A DNA stretch of 64,000 bases from Bolinopsis microptera (Eukaryota > Ctenophora > Tentaculata > Lobata > Bolinopsidae). The notes below the pieces were generated by a model. That model was given only the letters and a program-made list of their open reading frames with translations. It was not told the DNA's origin and made no database searches. How positions within the stretch are numbered: the stretch's first letter is position 1; the number at the start of each line of letters is the position of its first letter. A program made the translations under genes and the position numbers. Positions 10,628-23,500 of the stretch are shown here, piece by piece. The DNA is taken from contig NC_087080.1 in the NCBI RefSeq assembly GCF_026151205.1, forward strand, positions 13,401,337 through 13,465,336, read 5' to 3'.

Positions 10628-13600
10628 TCAATCGGCAAAACCTAACACAATGATTAATATCAAAAAAGTTATTAACAGTCCACTAAGTCTCATATTTTTA
10701 GTACTTGAAGGGGTGCAGTCAGGCCACAATTCATTATCCCATCCGTCCCAAAGACACTCATGCAGGGACGGAGACTGTACGTTAAAGCATGATATTGTAA
10801 TGACCTGTCCAACTTTGTAGGGAGCTCGAGTGTGGGTGGGTATAGGGTGGAGGGTTCCGTGGGAGAGGGAAGTGAAGGGCATGTCGCAACCAGCTGAAAT
10901 ATTAGGTCACATACTTGGAGCTGCACTATTCAAATTCTTAGGGAAAAATCTTGAACTGACCCATCCCTAAATCTTAGGGATCAAGGACAAAAGAAAATCG
11001 CGATTATTTAGGCCAAAAAAAAGTCAAACTAGGCAAAATCGCGGTGAATTTGCGGCGAAAGATAATGTATTTGCAGAGCTAAGTTAGATGTCATAAATTC
11101 GTTAACTGGCCTGTTAGTATAGCTAATATCCCGGCCAAAACGGTTATCCCGGCCGGGACCGGGACCGGGACAAAAACGCCAAATCCCGGCCGGTATCATG
11201 GTCGAGCTCTGAGTATGCTTTGACTGAGCGATTTCATACTTTTACACCGTTTTACTACTACTACTACTACTATGTCGGAACTAAGTCCGATCTACGCCAG
11301 ATAACCCCCTCCATATATCCCTGTCCCACATCAGGGTTCGCAGTTCCTCTTTAGAGTTTGTCCCAACTTCCTTCAGTAACATAGACAAGTAGCTTTGTCT
11401 TGGTCGGCCTTGCTGTGCTCTACCATGCATAGGTTCCCATAACACTAAATCGCTGGCAAGTAGCTGAGGATGTATGATGCAGTGTCCCGCCATTTTTAGT
11501 CTCCTGCTTCGTAACTTGTTTGACAGCCTTGGTAGACTACCATACAAAGTTATATTGCTGACCTTGTCCTTCCATGAGATACCCAGCACCATACGCAGCA
11601 TTTTTGTGTATGTCCCGTCCAAACTTTTTTCTTGAGCCTTTGTCAGTGTCCAGATTTCTGATCCGTAGAGCAGTATTGACTCACAAGCCGCTATGAACAA
11701 TCTAATCTTTAGGCTCTTTGAGAGTTTGGATTCCTAGATATTCTTCAGTCTATGTACGGCACCCTGTGCTCTCAATCCAGGAGCCTAGGTAGATAAAATC
11801 ATCCACATTTTCCATGGCTTCCCCGGATCGATTTGTAGGTCGCTAGATCGATCCTCCATATTCAGTGTCATGACCTTGGTCTTGCCTTCGTTTATGTGAA
11901 GCCCCACGCTCGCTGCCGCCGATTCTACTCGGAGCAGGAACTCGTTAGCCTTGTCCATGTCCTCAGATTTAAGTGCTATATTATCTGCAAAGTCCCGCTC
12001 CTACTAAATCGCTCGCCCAAATTTTAAGAAAATTCTTGTGAAAAGGCCCTTTAGGCATGAAAGTGATCCGGATCGGTGTATTTTTGGACGCTGATTCCGA
12101 ATCACCCCCATGACGTAGGGTTAAAATGCTTCCCTGGAGAGTTATGGGCAAAAAACCGTTTTGGTCACGTGACAGGCTAGTAAAACGTGAAATCGATTAT
12201 TTAGGGCTCGGGTTAGAGTCAGGGTTGTGGTTAAGATTATGGATAGCTTCGGGGTTATGGTTAGGGTTAGGGTTGGGATTAGGGTTTATGTAAAACCGTT
12301 TTGTAGTTGTACGGCTGCAAAACCAAAAAACCAAAGTCACGTGAAATTTTTGGGCGGGCGATTTAGTAAGAGCCGCAAAGTCCACATCGGTGATGATCTT
12401 GGGCCCCACTCTTCTGCTTTTTCTACGTTCGAGAGTGAGTCCAAGTCGCTCCGCATCATCACCTATGGCTTGCCTCATACAGTAGTCGATGACTATTGCA
12501 AAAAGGTAAGGTGCTAAGGTATCACCCTGTAACACACCTGCTAGTATCTCGAACAATTCCGTTTCTCTGTCTGGAGTTAGGACTTTGGCCATTGTCTTCT
12601 CGTACATGAGCCGTATAAGCTCTACAATTTTGACTGGAATGCCGTAAGCTTCTAGAATCTTGAACATTTTCCCACGATGTACACTTTCGAAAGCCTTCTT
12701 AAAGTTTATAAATGTCAGAACAGCTGGCACCGTTTTAACTACCAAAATGTAATGGGTTTTTAGAATATAATAGAGATATGCGGGTTTATACTTTTGCATT
12801 TCAAATACTAGTGTAACCAAGGCCGTAGGCCATGGTTACACTAGTATAACATAATCTCGAATATATTATTGCTATAAAACAGCATACTGGAAGTTATATT
12901 GGTTGATTATATGTTGAGTATGTACAATTTGTATAGCAACTTAGACAAATAAACACCAGCGATTCAAGCTGTACTTACTCGTTGTTACACAAATTATGAA
13001 TTTGGGATACACTGGTTCATAGGATTAGAGTTATGACAATTGCTAGTTAGTTTGTGTGTAGATAGTAGGTCTGTGCGGCTTCTAGTTCTAGTGATAATAG
13101 AAAATTATTATAATTATTACGTAAGAATTATTATAAAAGTTATGTTTATATAGAAACAAGGAGAGTAACTTACATATTGAGGCACTCCGCACTTCCTTGT
13201 ACCTATCGAGAATGACTCGGACCGAAAATTTTCTAAATCGAAATTATTTTCAAAGTTTTTCTGGAAACTACTTTTGTTCATGTTTCATGCTACCCTGATA
13301 ATTATGAGCCGAAAATACCTTTTCGGTCCATACCTACATTCGGAAGGCTGTGGATGTGATTAGTTCCATATAATCATAAAGAACGTGATATTTGGCCCTC
13401 GGATTTAAAGAAGAATGCGCAAATTTGGTCCTCAGAGAACTGAAATAATCGCGATTTGTCGCGAGGATCTGAGAAAATCGCGATTTGTCTCGGCAAACGT
13501 CTAAAATCGCGATTTGTCGCGGAGAATGGGAGAAATCACGATTCTGCACGTGCCGCGATTTCCTTTTGACCTTGTTAGGGATGGGTCAGTTCTAAGTTAA

Positions 13601-16359
13601 CATCATTAAAACTGAATGATTTAAATTTGGCTCCGTATGAAATTATTACATGCAAAATGACTTAAAATAAGATTAAAACTAGATCTTACGATAACAAGCA
13701 TAGCTGGCAGCCGGAGACAACCCCGCGGCTGGAACTCCAAGGTCTGTCAACTTTCCTGACATTCTCCTACAGTCTACTTTAGGTGACACAGTGACAGGAA
13801 GTGAGAATCCTGGTGAACATTGTAGGGTGTAGGAGTCAGCGGGGGCCAAATTGTGGGGGTCCCTGACCCCGTGTTCTATCAGGGGTGCTTCGCATGGCTG
13901 GAACTCTCCTGTGTCGAGCAATGGTCAGCGGTGCAAGATTACCCGGGACAGTTAGTATTTTGGATTTGTAAATTAAATTTCGAAATACCACTGAAAAAGT
14001 CATCATCATTTCATGTTTCAATTCTTCAACCAACTTTAAAGTTTAAAATAATAACGATAGAAATAAAGCTGTCATCAACTTGACCATGGGTTCCTTAGCT
14101 AACGAAGATAAAGCAACATACGTGTACAAGTTGGAAGAGGATGAGTTATCTCTCCGTCATAGCACTCAATCCTAACCCTCCCAAGAGCGTATGTCCCTGT
14201 GGGGCACCTCATCCGAGCAGCATCATCACTGTTCTTCAGGGTCCAGGTGCCGGGTATCAGAGTCAAACCAGTCCACGGGTCAATTAGTTTACCTTCTCGG
14301 AGTGTGGGCACCTGACAGTTACCTGTGGGTGGTCTTAGCGTGTCTTTAAGTTTAAGTTTATAATTTCCGGTAATTGTTATCTACTCTGTTTTTCATTATT
14401 GTGTGTAATGGAAGACAAAAATAACACCAGGGAAATAATAAATGAGGTCTAGTTTAGAAACTAACGTTTACAGTTGACGGTGGTCTCGTATCTGCTGTGT
14501 CCGTAATACCCGGCAGCAGCTGTAGTGTTGTCTACCAGACACGTTATTTTAAACTCTCCTGATCTGCTTCCTGGAGGATGGTTTTATTTTAATTATTCAT
14601 CTACTTGTACGCACAATGCTTCTTGGATTGAAAAGCATCTTTAAATAATAAATAGTCATACAAATTAGAAACTTTATTGAACAATTTACCTGTTGAAGAG
14701 TACCCCTCCTCACACGTGATAGACACGTTAACTTCCGTCCCCACAGGATGCAAACCGTTGTCCTGTAACAAATGAATTAAGGATTCTGACATCATCCTGG
14801 GCTTCATGAACCTAAAATACACTATTAAACTTCTAAAATTCAGTGGCTAAAAAGTAAAATGTAACCACCCCTGTAAAGAAGTGTTTCCCTACCAGTTGAG
14901 TAGTGACTTGTAAGTCAGTGTAACTATCATAGAGAAGAGCCGTGTTGCGCGCCTCCCCACCGTGCCTCACCTCGGAGCCACACATTCCCAGACACTTACT
15001 CCCTGTTACCTCCCACTTTCCTGACTGATAACACACTCCGTACAGTTCCCTGAGGGAATTGGGTTATATTTACTAGCTAGTTACTATGGTAACCCACTTT
15101 TTTGTTATTTCATGGAACGAGGTCAAGAATTTCGGCATCACAATAACACGGAAATATTCTTTATTCAAGCTGTCAATGAAGATTCGTCATGATATCTATA
15201 ACTATTTCTACCGAATCTCTCAAATAAAAACTCCAAAGTACCTGTCCTGATTGGAGTGAGAGTAAGCAACAGTACTGTAACCAGCCTCACACTGGACCTT
15301 GTACTCCCGGTCTACAAACACATAGTCTGCATCACTGTACAACTTGTAGTGGGGAGACGATACAGGCAGAGTGTCTGAGTCACATAGTGCTCCCTGAATG
15401 GGTGGGAGAATTAACAATATATTTTAGTGGATAGTAGTGATTGTACGTAAATACCTCAAAAAAACTTTGATTCACAAACAGAATTTGTAGGACGATTTAT
15501 TTGATGCAAAAAAACTTTACAACGCCGGTTAATAAAACGCCCTAAATCGGATCAAAGGATCAGCCCAGTAATTACTGACTATTGCCAAGATGTCACCATA
15601 CCTGCATTTCATCCACATTAAGACACTTAGGATGTGGATCTATCTTGTCAGTGTAATTACTAAGTTGTATGGGAGGGTCGAACCCCTTCTCTTCACAATC
15701 ATACTGACCAGCTCCAACCAGAATGTGCCTGTAAGTGGGATAAGAATATCAATATTCTGTTATTTTAAAGATCATGGCATGCATTGTTGTGCCGTTTAAT
15801 TTTAAATAAGAAATAGTACTTAAAATATGATCACGTTTTATGTGGCTATTATGGGACTATTATGTGACTATTATGTGACTAAGGACTATTATGTGACTAT
15901 TATATGACTATGTTTGAGTTTGAGATGTGCACCTGATAGGACAGAAAATGGTGACCGTTAGCCCTATTGGAACGTAGAGAAAGCTAGCATCACCCTCGTC
16001 AGCTGCTTTGTAAGTGTTGCAGGGGAGCTTGGTGTCGTTATACCACCCTGTCACCTGGAGTGGTCATTTGTCAAACACAATTCAGGTTTCGTACTTATTT
16101 TACTTATTTTTCGAAATTAACAACACGTTGTTATGTATGATAACAACCACTGAGTTGAAAGTGGTTTTCCCAAACATTTCAATTTTTAAAGTTCGCTAAT
16201 TATCAGAAAGATTCAGTAGCTGTTTCGATTTCCTACCTTACAGCTCAGTTCGGTGTAGTTATCAAAAGGAAGCATGGTACAAGCACCAGTTAGAGCAAAA
16301 GAAAGGTGGCTCTTTAGAATCACACAAGAAACCAGAACAAAAGATAGAGAGCAAATCAT
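10628..16359 (-). CDS. Multi-CCP (sushi) domain cell-surface or secreted protein
   Basis: Ten exons chain in phase: 16237-16359, 15933-16054, 15602-15728, 15242-15393, 14893-15049, 14690-14762, 14472-14570, 14122-14322, 13690-13908 and 10628-10893 (1,539 nt, 512 residues). The protein starts MICSLSFVLVSCVILK, a clear signal peptide. It then has about six to seven CCP-like modules, recognised by spaced Cys pairs with Gly/Trp/Tyr patterns, such as the blocks ending DPHPKC, TGSKC, THPLPTC and ELWPDC. The C-terminus is RLSGLLITFLILIIVLGFAD, a hydrophobic tail right at the stop, suggesting a GPI signal or a tail anchor. CCP modules bind complement-type proteins or adhesion partners; the actual ligand is unknown. 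The final intron (10894-13689) is 2.8 kb and full of transposons. Short tandem GACTATTATGT repeats lie in intron 2 (about 15845-15910). Confidence 0.8.
11281..12812 (-). pseudogene. LINE reverse-transcriptase remnant interrupted by a MITE
   Basis: Minus-strand frames read as a LINE reverse transcriptase. FKKAFESVHRGKMFKILEAY, LAGVLQGDTLAPYLFAIVID and TDVDFA lie in 12375-12760; DFADNIAL, KTKVMTLN and the thumb/C-terminal block (LLYGSEIWTLTKAQEKSL, then RRLKMAGH, then GRPRQSYL) lie in 11281-11994. A 380-bp MITE (11995-12374) sits exactly in the catalytic FADN box with duplicated GCAAAGTC. Other stops and frame changes show the copy was already dead or has since decayed. The 5' portion is missing. 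Confidence 0.85.
11995..12374. mobile_element. hAT-like MITE with internal TTAGGG-type stretches (copy A)
   Basis: The element starts CCGCTCCTACTAAATCGCTC and ends with the near reverse complement, giving imperfect terminal inverted repeats of about 27 bp. The 8-bp GCAAAGTC is present on both sides (11987-11994, 12375-12382), the target-duplication length typical of hAT elements. The interior contains TTAGGGTTAGGGTTGGG-like runs and CACGTGAC. It is inverted relative to the copy at 63635-63980. No coding capacity. Confidence 0.85.
12807..12845. other. Perfect 13-bp stem hairpin
   Basis: ACTAGTGTAACCA and its exact reverse complement TGGTTACACTAGT are separated by 13 bases. It lies at the outer (5') limit of recognisable LINE sequence. 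It may be a structural insertion scar or a tiny palindromic element; function unknown. Confidence 0.6.
12846..13440. other. Intron sequence without recognised features
   Basis: Part of the last intron of the CCP gene. AT-rich, with no open coding pattern and no clear repeat apart from the GCGATTT array that follows. Confidence 0.4.
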
Positions 16360-17590
16360 TCTCGGTAAGGCTTTTTCGATTTTCTTAAACGGTTCTCTTG
16401 AAGTTGAAATTAGAGTGATAAATCAAAAGTCGACACTGAGTTTCAAGCCAAATAAACTGTTCCGCTCGGTGCTAGTGGTAACTGTGATCTTAGTTCATGG
16501 AGATACAACTGGACAAATCATTCATCGTGTTCTCAAAAATGTAGTTGTGAAACTTTGCACGACAAACAAAACAGCTGTGAAGTTAGAAAATGTGAGTGTG
16601 TGTGCAACGTAACACACTTGATGATGCTCCTCAAATTCAAAACTGTTCGTCACGTGTTTATTTTGCGAGCTTGTTATATTATACTTATTCTTGAATGACA
16701 TTTGACATTCTCGGACACATGTGCACATCAATTTTCTCTGGATTCAATAGAAAGTTCGCACGTAAGCAAGTGATGACTCAACTTCGAGTCTGGTTTATCA
16801 ATCAGCATGAACTAAACAAAAACCCAATCCACGATCTATGAAATAAATCAGGCAAAAGCTAAACCCATTGTTATTACATTTTGGTTTTGATCCAGAGAAG
16901 ATGCTTCATATATAGTTATACAGCTCGCCTCGATTAACAGTAACATTTTAAAAACTAGGTTATGGTCGCAGTTGGAAAGGAAGGATCTATTTTGAGTACG
17001 AGATTTCGTTCGCCGACCAACTTCTAGATGACGTGAATATTTTAATAGTCTGACCTGAAGCTGTTATAAGTGAGTCCATATGTGAATTTGAAAAGAAATT
17101 TGATAAGGCCGGATTTTATCACGATCTTTCATTTTACCTAAGTACATGATATTGGCTATTGGCTTATTTTTTAGCAGATACGAAAATAAGTTACTTGCTC
17201 AGCTTACATTCCACCACAAATAATGAATTTATAAGCGCTTGGCGTGCATTAAATAATAATAGATTCGATTTCATTCCCGGAAGTGATTAAACCGATTAAT
17301 CGAAATACAATTTTCCTATTCGATATTAAGTACAAAGGCATTTATAAGAATAATGTTGCTATTGCGTTCATTTTCAGAACGATTTAAACCTTCTGAAAAT
17401 TGCAAATTCCATTTTACCATTTTATCCTTTTGTCATATCATTCGTTGTTAATGTAAAAGTTCCAGCCACGACCGGTTCAGACTTTAGATCAACTACTTTT
17501 CCATAATTCCCATTAGGTACTGAATTTATTCATCCGCTGTCCCTATTTGAAGGACTTTGACCATTGTTAAACTTAACTAATTATAGGAAG
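16360..17590. other. Intergenic region between divergent genes
   Basis: This 1.2-kb stretch separates the start of the CCP gene (minus strand) from the start of the modular-protein gene (plus strand), so both promoters should lie here. I see no convincing coding exon; the plus-strand open stretch at 16274-16612 is largely antisense to the CCP signal-peptide exon. Confidence 0.45.
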
Positions 17591-20500
17591 ATGGGAAGAA
17601 AAGGATCGTCCCGTCAACAGGTCCTACCCGGCCAGGTTAGTCTACCAGTTAGTATTGAAATACAACTCATGATATTATCACCGTTGTTGTTTCAAGATGA
17701 TTTTAAAACATTGCAAATAATCACAAAGAAGAACTACACACTATGATAACGTGATGTCCTGCCAGGGACGGGACCTCTCTCTGGCTGAACCTCAGGTGTC
17801 TTCCTCGGATGAGGACACTAGCAGCTCTTTCCACTCGGCAACCTCAGATCATCTATTAACTCCCATAACCCTTCAGGGCCGTGGCCATGCAATGGTCCAG
17901 TCTCAGATGTACCAATCTGAGGAAGACACCAGCGGCGATCTCTACTCGGAGGGCCTTACTGGAGCAGCTTTCCATGATACTGGTACGTACGGTTAATGGT
18001 TGCAGTTTGTCTAGATGAATATATATACAGGGTGGGCCAAAAGTCAGTGTGCAAACGTTTGGTCTTATACCTCCGCTGAGTTTTATATTTGAGAGCTGTT
18101 GCTTTGCAGATGGCATACTCATACTGTACTTACTGGTTCGAGGATTCCGTCGTCAAAATTTGAAAATTCGAATATTTTAGACCACGCCCATTCAATATTA
18201 AAACACCTATATTGTTTTCTCTGAAAATTCTGAACGCCTAATTTTTTTAGAGACGGTAGATTATCAAATGTTGCATATGATCTGAAAAAATGAGGCAAAA
18301 CGGATTAGAAATGACGAAGTTAACAAGCATTTTGTGTATCTCGTTAACAAATTGACTGGGTGATTATGTGACACGACACCTTAATTGGGCACCCTTAACA
18401 ATTCCCATAATGTTTAACGGGGTAGTTAACGGGGTCACCTTATCACGTGATTAGGTAAACCAATCACCTGATCACACGTAATGAACAAGCTTGTTATGCT
18501 TCATATCTCGGTCATCTGAGAAGCTAGAACTCTCATTCTTTCAGGGCAAACGTAATTCGAATGGCCAAACACAATTCAATAACATTTAGCTTGATCCGAT
18601 TATCCAAACTATCAAAAAAATGTGAAAATGAACCTCCATTTGAAAAAAATGAACGCGAATATTTTTCGAGTTGACAAATTCCTCGAACCAGTGGTGGTAC
18701 TAAGTCATACCAGAAGGAAGTATTTCAATTGGGCACTCAGTGACTGAGCTATTAAGGCCAACGTTTGCACACTGACTTTTGGCCCACCCTGTATAATATA
18801 TATATAATCGCAGATTTATGATCTCTGTCAAAAACATATCAAAAAGTTTCAATGAATATTTTGGTTGTTGTGAAAAAGTTAAAACTTTTCCCTCCAGGAG
18901 TTTACGAGATTCACCACGCTGGAGGCAGTGGTGGACTCTCTTTCTCCAGTACTGGGCAAGTAAAAGTGATGATTGATGGGGGTCATCAGAGTTTTCACCG
19001 GGATGAAATCACCGAGCACAAGAGACCTGGGTATTACACAGTGAGGCGGGGAGGCAAGAAGTACAACATCAAGTACAATCAGTTTGAGATTGATGAGGTT
19101 GAGGTTGTTTCACAGGTAATAATTTTGTGATTTTGTAGTTTTGAAATCGTCTTCAAATTGACTGACCATTTTCAACAGGGGTATTATTAATATAATTTCT
19201 CAAAAACCTTCTCCATTAATGTCCCTCAGCATAGCACCCTCTAGTAACTAACTTCCATTTCTTTTCAGAAGATCGCCGTCCTCCAAAGTGACAGAGCAAG
19301 GTCACCCTCCCCTCGTCGTGCAGTCTCCATAGCCCAACCAGCCGCTTGTACAACCTCTGGTATCATCAACTTCTACCCTTACTTCAGAGTAAAGATGGGT
19401 CGCAGGACAGTGACCTTGCCGTACAGTGTACTCTCCTCTGGTAAACTGAAGGGAAGGTTTATCAAGTTCCAGTACAATGGAGTGAGTAACAAAGTAAGAT
19501 GCAGAAACATTCAACCTGTCAGAAACTTGTACAAGTGAGATCTCTTTCAGAATACTTCCCCAAATTTACATTGATTGTTATCTAACATTATAAGTTCGTG
19601 ATGAACCATTTCAATGTCTTAAAAAATTATCAATCATTAAAAATGTTAACGATTATATTTCAAGGTGCATAGTAAACGGAAAAGTAGAGAACGTACCCTT
19701 TACAGACATCAGACCTCACAATGATGACATGTTTTCTGTAACTCACAACGGCGGAGAATACACCATCTCTTGTGCATCTGTTCATGCTGGTAGGTACTGT
19801 CCAAACCTAGAGAATAGAGAGTGCGCTGTATTGTCCTTCGTGCAGTCTCACTAACGTTCAAAGAGAGACACAATCCTCCGAACTTTTAACTTAAAATGTT
19901 GGTCGGCTTGCTCCTAATAAATTGCAAACTTTATGGGAAATTAAGTTGCGACCGATAAATTATATTGACTTCGAAGGTGACGTCATGCCTGGACATGAAG
20001 GGCCCTACGACCACAAGATGCTATTCAACAGGCCCAGAAGGAACAGAGCTCGCATCAGTCAGATGGGAGGAGGTAACTTGAGGATGAAGAGCAAGAGACC
20101 TAGGAGAAGAGTGGACGATCTCCCCAAACTGGAGATATTTGATGTGTCTTACTGCTTGTGTTATCTGATTGTGTTGAACGGTTCCCAGATCATTATGCCT
20201 CATCATAGGATCAAGGTTTAAAGCTAAACTCACGATATCTCAAGCAGTTTTAAGTTTTTAAAAGCATCGAATTTTGAATTTCTCAACTTTATCATTAGTG
20301 ATGTTCAATAAGACAGCTCGTATCTATCCTTTTTAACAACCCTCACTTTCTACAGGCGTCAATAAAACACCGAGGTTACCTGAGGTTCAGATACAACAAG
20401 CTGGTGTACTACGTCACACCTCAGACTGTCCACCAGGCTTTCTACGCCCCTGTTGTCGGATACTACGCCTGTCTTCTCGAAAACCAACTCCTCGTTATCA

Positions 20501-23500
20501 GCGGTTAGTTCGGTTAACATTATTTTGCAATTTAGATGGGTATGTTTCTGTTTTCTAGGATGTCCTGTATATTGCTTTATTCTAAAAATGCTCATATTTT
20601 ATGTTTAGCGTGTTTTTATGTCAATTCAGTCAATTGCTGACAGCTAGTGCAAATATTATAATTCCCAAATAATCACAATTTCAAAGCTTCACATAAAGGG
20701 CTAAAACTCTGCTCTTGATTAGGAATGGACATAGACAGAGACACTGAAAACCCCGACATGTTCACTATTAGACACGACGATAAAGAGCACTCAGTCACCG
20801 CACCAAACGTAACCTTCTTGGGAGAGTTCCTCCTTGAACCTGACACTGGAAGAGACGGCTTTGGAGATAACGTAAGATACCTGAGAAGCTTTATTTTTAG
20901 CTGTGACATTCGTTCCAATATTATAACTTTGCTGTAGCTGAGTAAATGGCCAAACTTTGAAAGTTTGTAGTTTGTTTTAAGTCAAGTTTTAATCGTTACG
21001 AGCCGAAATTTCTGGTCTCGATACAATTTATCACGACCAGGACGACGGAAACGGTGACGGATCCTCAGACAACAGCACCTCCGACAGTGATGCCAGTGTA
21101 AACGGACGAGACGAAGTGATCAGGGACGCTGATGACTACGCCACCACAACCACTATAATCAAAAGGAGACGCACCACTAGAGTCGTAAGGTCAGGATCAA
21201 CGGAACTGATGTCGTGGTACCAGAGGATCAAATCACTTACTGCACCAACCCAAGAGGATACGCCAAGTTAGTAGGGGTCTTTTTTGGAAGATGAAATTCT
21301 TCTAATACAGTTATAATAAGCTATAGAGATATGATAGTTAAAATGTCTATTTGAGAAGAGAAAGCTCATAGTAATTTATTCTACACTTCAGGGTCAACTA
21401 CTACGGAAAGACATACTACATCAAAGTGGAAGATATTGGTGATGACTTTGATGATGATGTTGTTGGGTTCTACTCTGTCAACTTGGACGGCCTGCCATTC
21501 ATTGTCACTGGAATTGACATCAGAGATCATCCCAGAGTAAGTATCCTTCACAGAAATACCCTGAGTATTTCATCATCATGCCGATGCTGGCCTCCAAATC
21601 AACATCTGAATTTTGCTGTATAAAATAGGTTTACCGTAAGTTATTTGAGAAAAATGTTTTCTATAAATGCTCACTTTTCCAGAGACCAGGTTACTTCATC
21701 GTCAGATTCAAGGAGAACAAGTTCCTGGTGCCAAAACACGGAATCCTTTACCTTGGAGACTACCCCACTAGTTACGCACCAGACTACTGCTCTATCGACT
21801 ACGATAGTGAAGATGAGTTCTGGATGTCCGGTGACAGTGATATTGATAGTAGTGATGATGGGGTAAGAGCTTATCCTGACAAAACCAACAGATATGGCTT
21901 TAGAGTGATTATTAGTCGACTCAGAAGCGAGTAAATTGCTCTCAAAAATGAAATAAATCTGTATTGTTGCTGGCCCTGGTAAAATTAACGTTAACCCCTC
22001 TATTCCCTCTCCAGGTTGACATGGTTAGTGAAGCAGATCCTCAAGAGTGTATTATCGTCAGGGGTGATGACCAGGACTTCAATGCTCAGCTCCCTGATAC
22101 ATTGTGCGCTAAAATCCAACCTGGACAATCTGCTACTGGTAAGAACACTTCACCATCTACTTACACCTTCCAAATTTTTAAATCAAGTATAAAAGATCAT
22201 TCTTAAGTTGAAATTCTCCGCGTAGGTTGTATAATTTGATGATTGTGTTCAGGCAAATCTGTGATGGGATACAAGGTCACAATCAACGGACAGGACTACA
22301 CAGTTCCAGCTAGCAAGTGTAAATTTGATGCTAACAGGCCCGGCTGGATGGAGGTCAGTTTGAAAATTTGCAAGATGTTTTTATCAAATCTGACCATATC
22401 TTCTAGTTAAACATATTTATTTATTTCTGCGGGATAACACACGAGATAAAAGTTTTTCTTCTTATCAAACACCTAGTTTATTATAAAAGTTTAACATCAT
22501 GTATGTTCCAGGTAACCATCAATGGCAGGAAATACAGTGTTCACATGAACAGTGTCACTCCTATCAGTGTTCCAATCGTCTACTTCGTGCCAATTGAGGA
22601 CGACATCCAAGTCATCCCCGCTCGCTACATCAGACGAGATCCTGAGCATCCAGACGAGTACGTCCTGGTCACCTTCAAGGGACGAGAGTACAGGATACCC
22701 ATCTCCGACTGCACCCTTATGGACGGAACACCCATGGGACCTGATGATGTTCCTGATGATGATGCTCCGATCTATGGTGGTGATGGTGCTTACTCCGGCC
22801 CTGATAGGCTTTACTGGACTATCCCTGATGGAGCACCACATGGCGGCTACTTTGGACCTGACGGTACTTACTACGGTCCTGACGGGCGTCCTTACGGCAA
22901 AGGTAGGAGCATAGATCATCAATATCATCATTTAAGAGCAAAATCAAGGGTGTAATCGTGGTATGATAGTTGCTTCAACACAAATACGTTTTGAACTATG
23001 TTGAAAATCAAGTCCATGAAATAAATCCTTATTGACAGTAAAAATCAGTAGCAAAACGATACTAAATCAGCAATTTGATTTGATAATATCTTTGTATCAG
23101 GAACTCCAGCTCCATACAGAATCCCACACGGAGCTCCAGAGGGAGGTTACTTTGGACCTGATGGACTCTACTACGGTCCTGACGGACAGTGCTACGGACC
23201 CGGCATACCATTCGGACCAGCCGACTGGGCTGCTCTGGGCGGTAATGGAAGTGACAGACCAATACCAGATCTACCTAACAAGTGCTCCAGGTTCTGTATC
23301 CTTCACGGAGGTCACCGGATGAGGAGACGCAGGAGGAAGTCTCGTGCTGCTGACTACTCTGATGGAGAAGGATCCTCTTCTTCTTCCTCTTCTTCTTCGT
23401 CATCCTCATCTTCTTCTTCGTCTCATAGCCATAGTCACTCCTCCAGAAGTGGAAGTGGGTCTGGACGTCACAGAGGCTCCAGAGGACATGGTGGTTCCGG

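Larger units (their letters stand above)
10955..13597. repeat. Inverted flanks with GCGATTT repeats around the intronic LINE
   Basis: AACTGACCCATCCCTAA at 10955-10971 reappears reversed near 13577-13594, so inverted ends enclose about 2.6 kb in the last intron of the CCP gene. Next to the right end (13440-13560) is a diverged tandem array of AAATCGCGATTTGTCGCG units; related AAATCGCGATT lies at 10993. This may be an older inverted-repeat transposon into which the LINE and MITE inserted. Confidence 0.5.
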
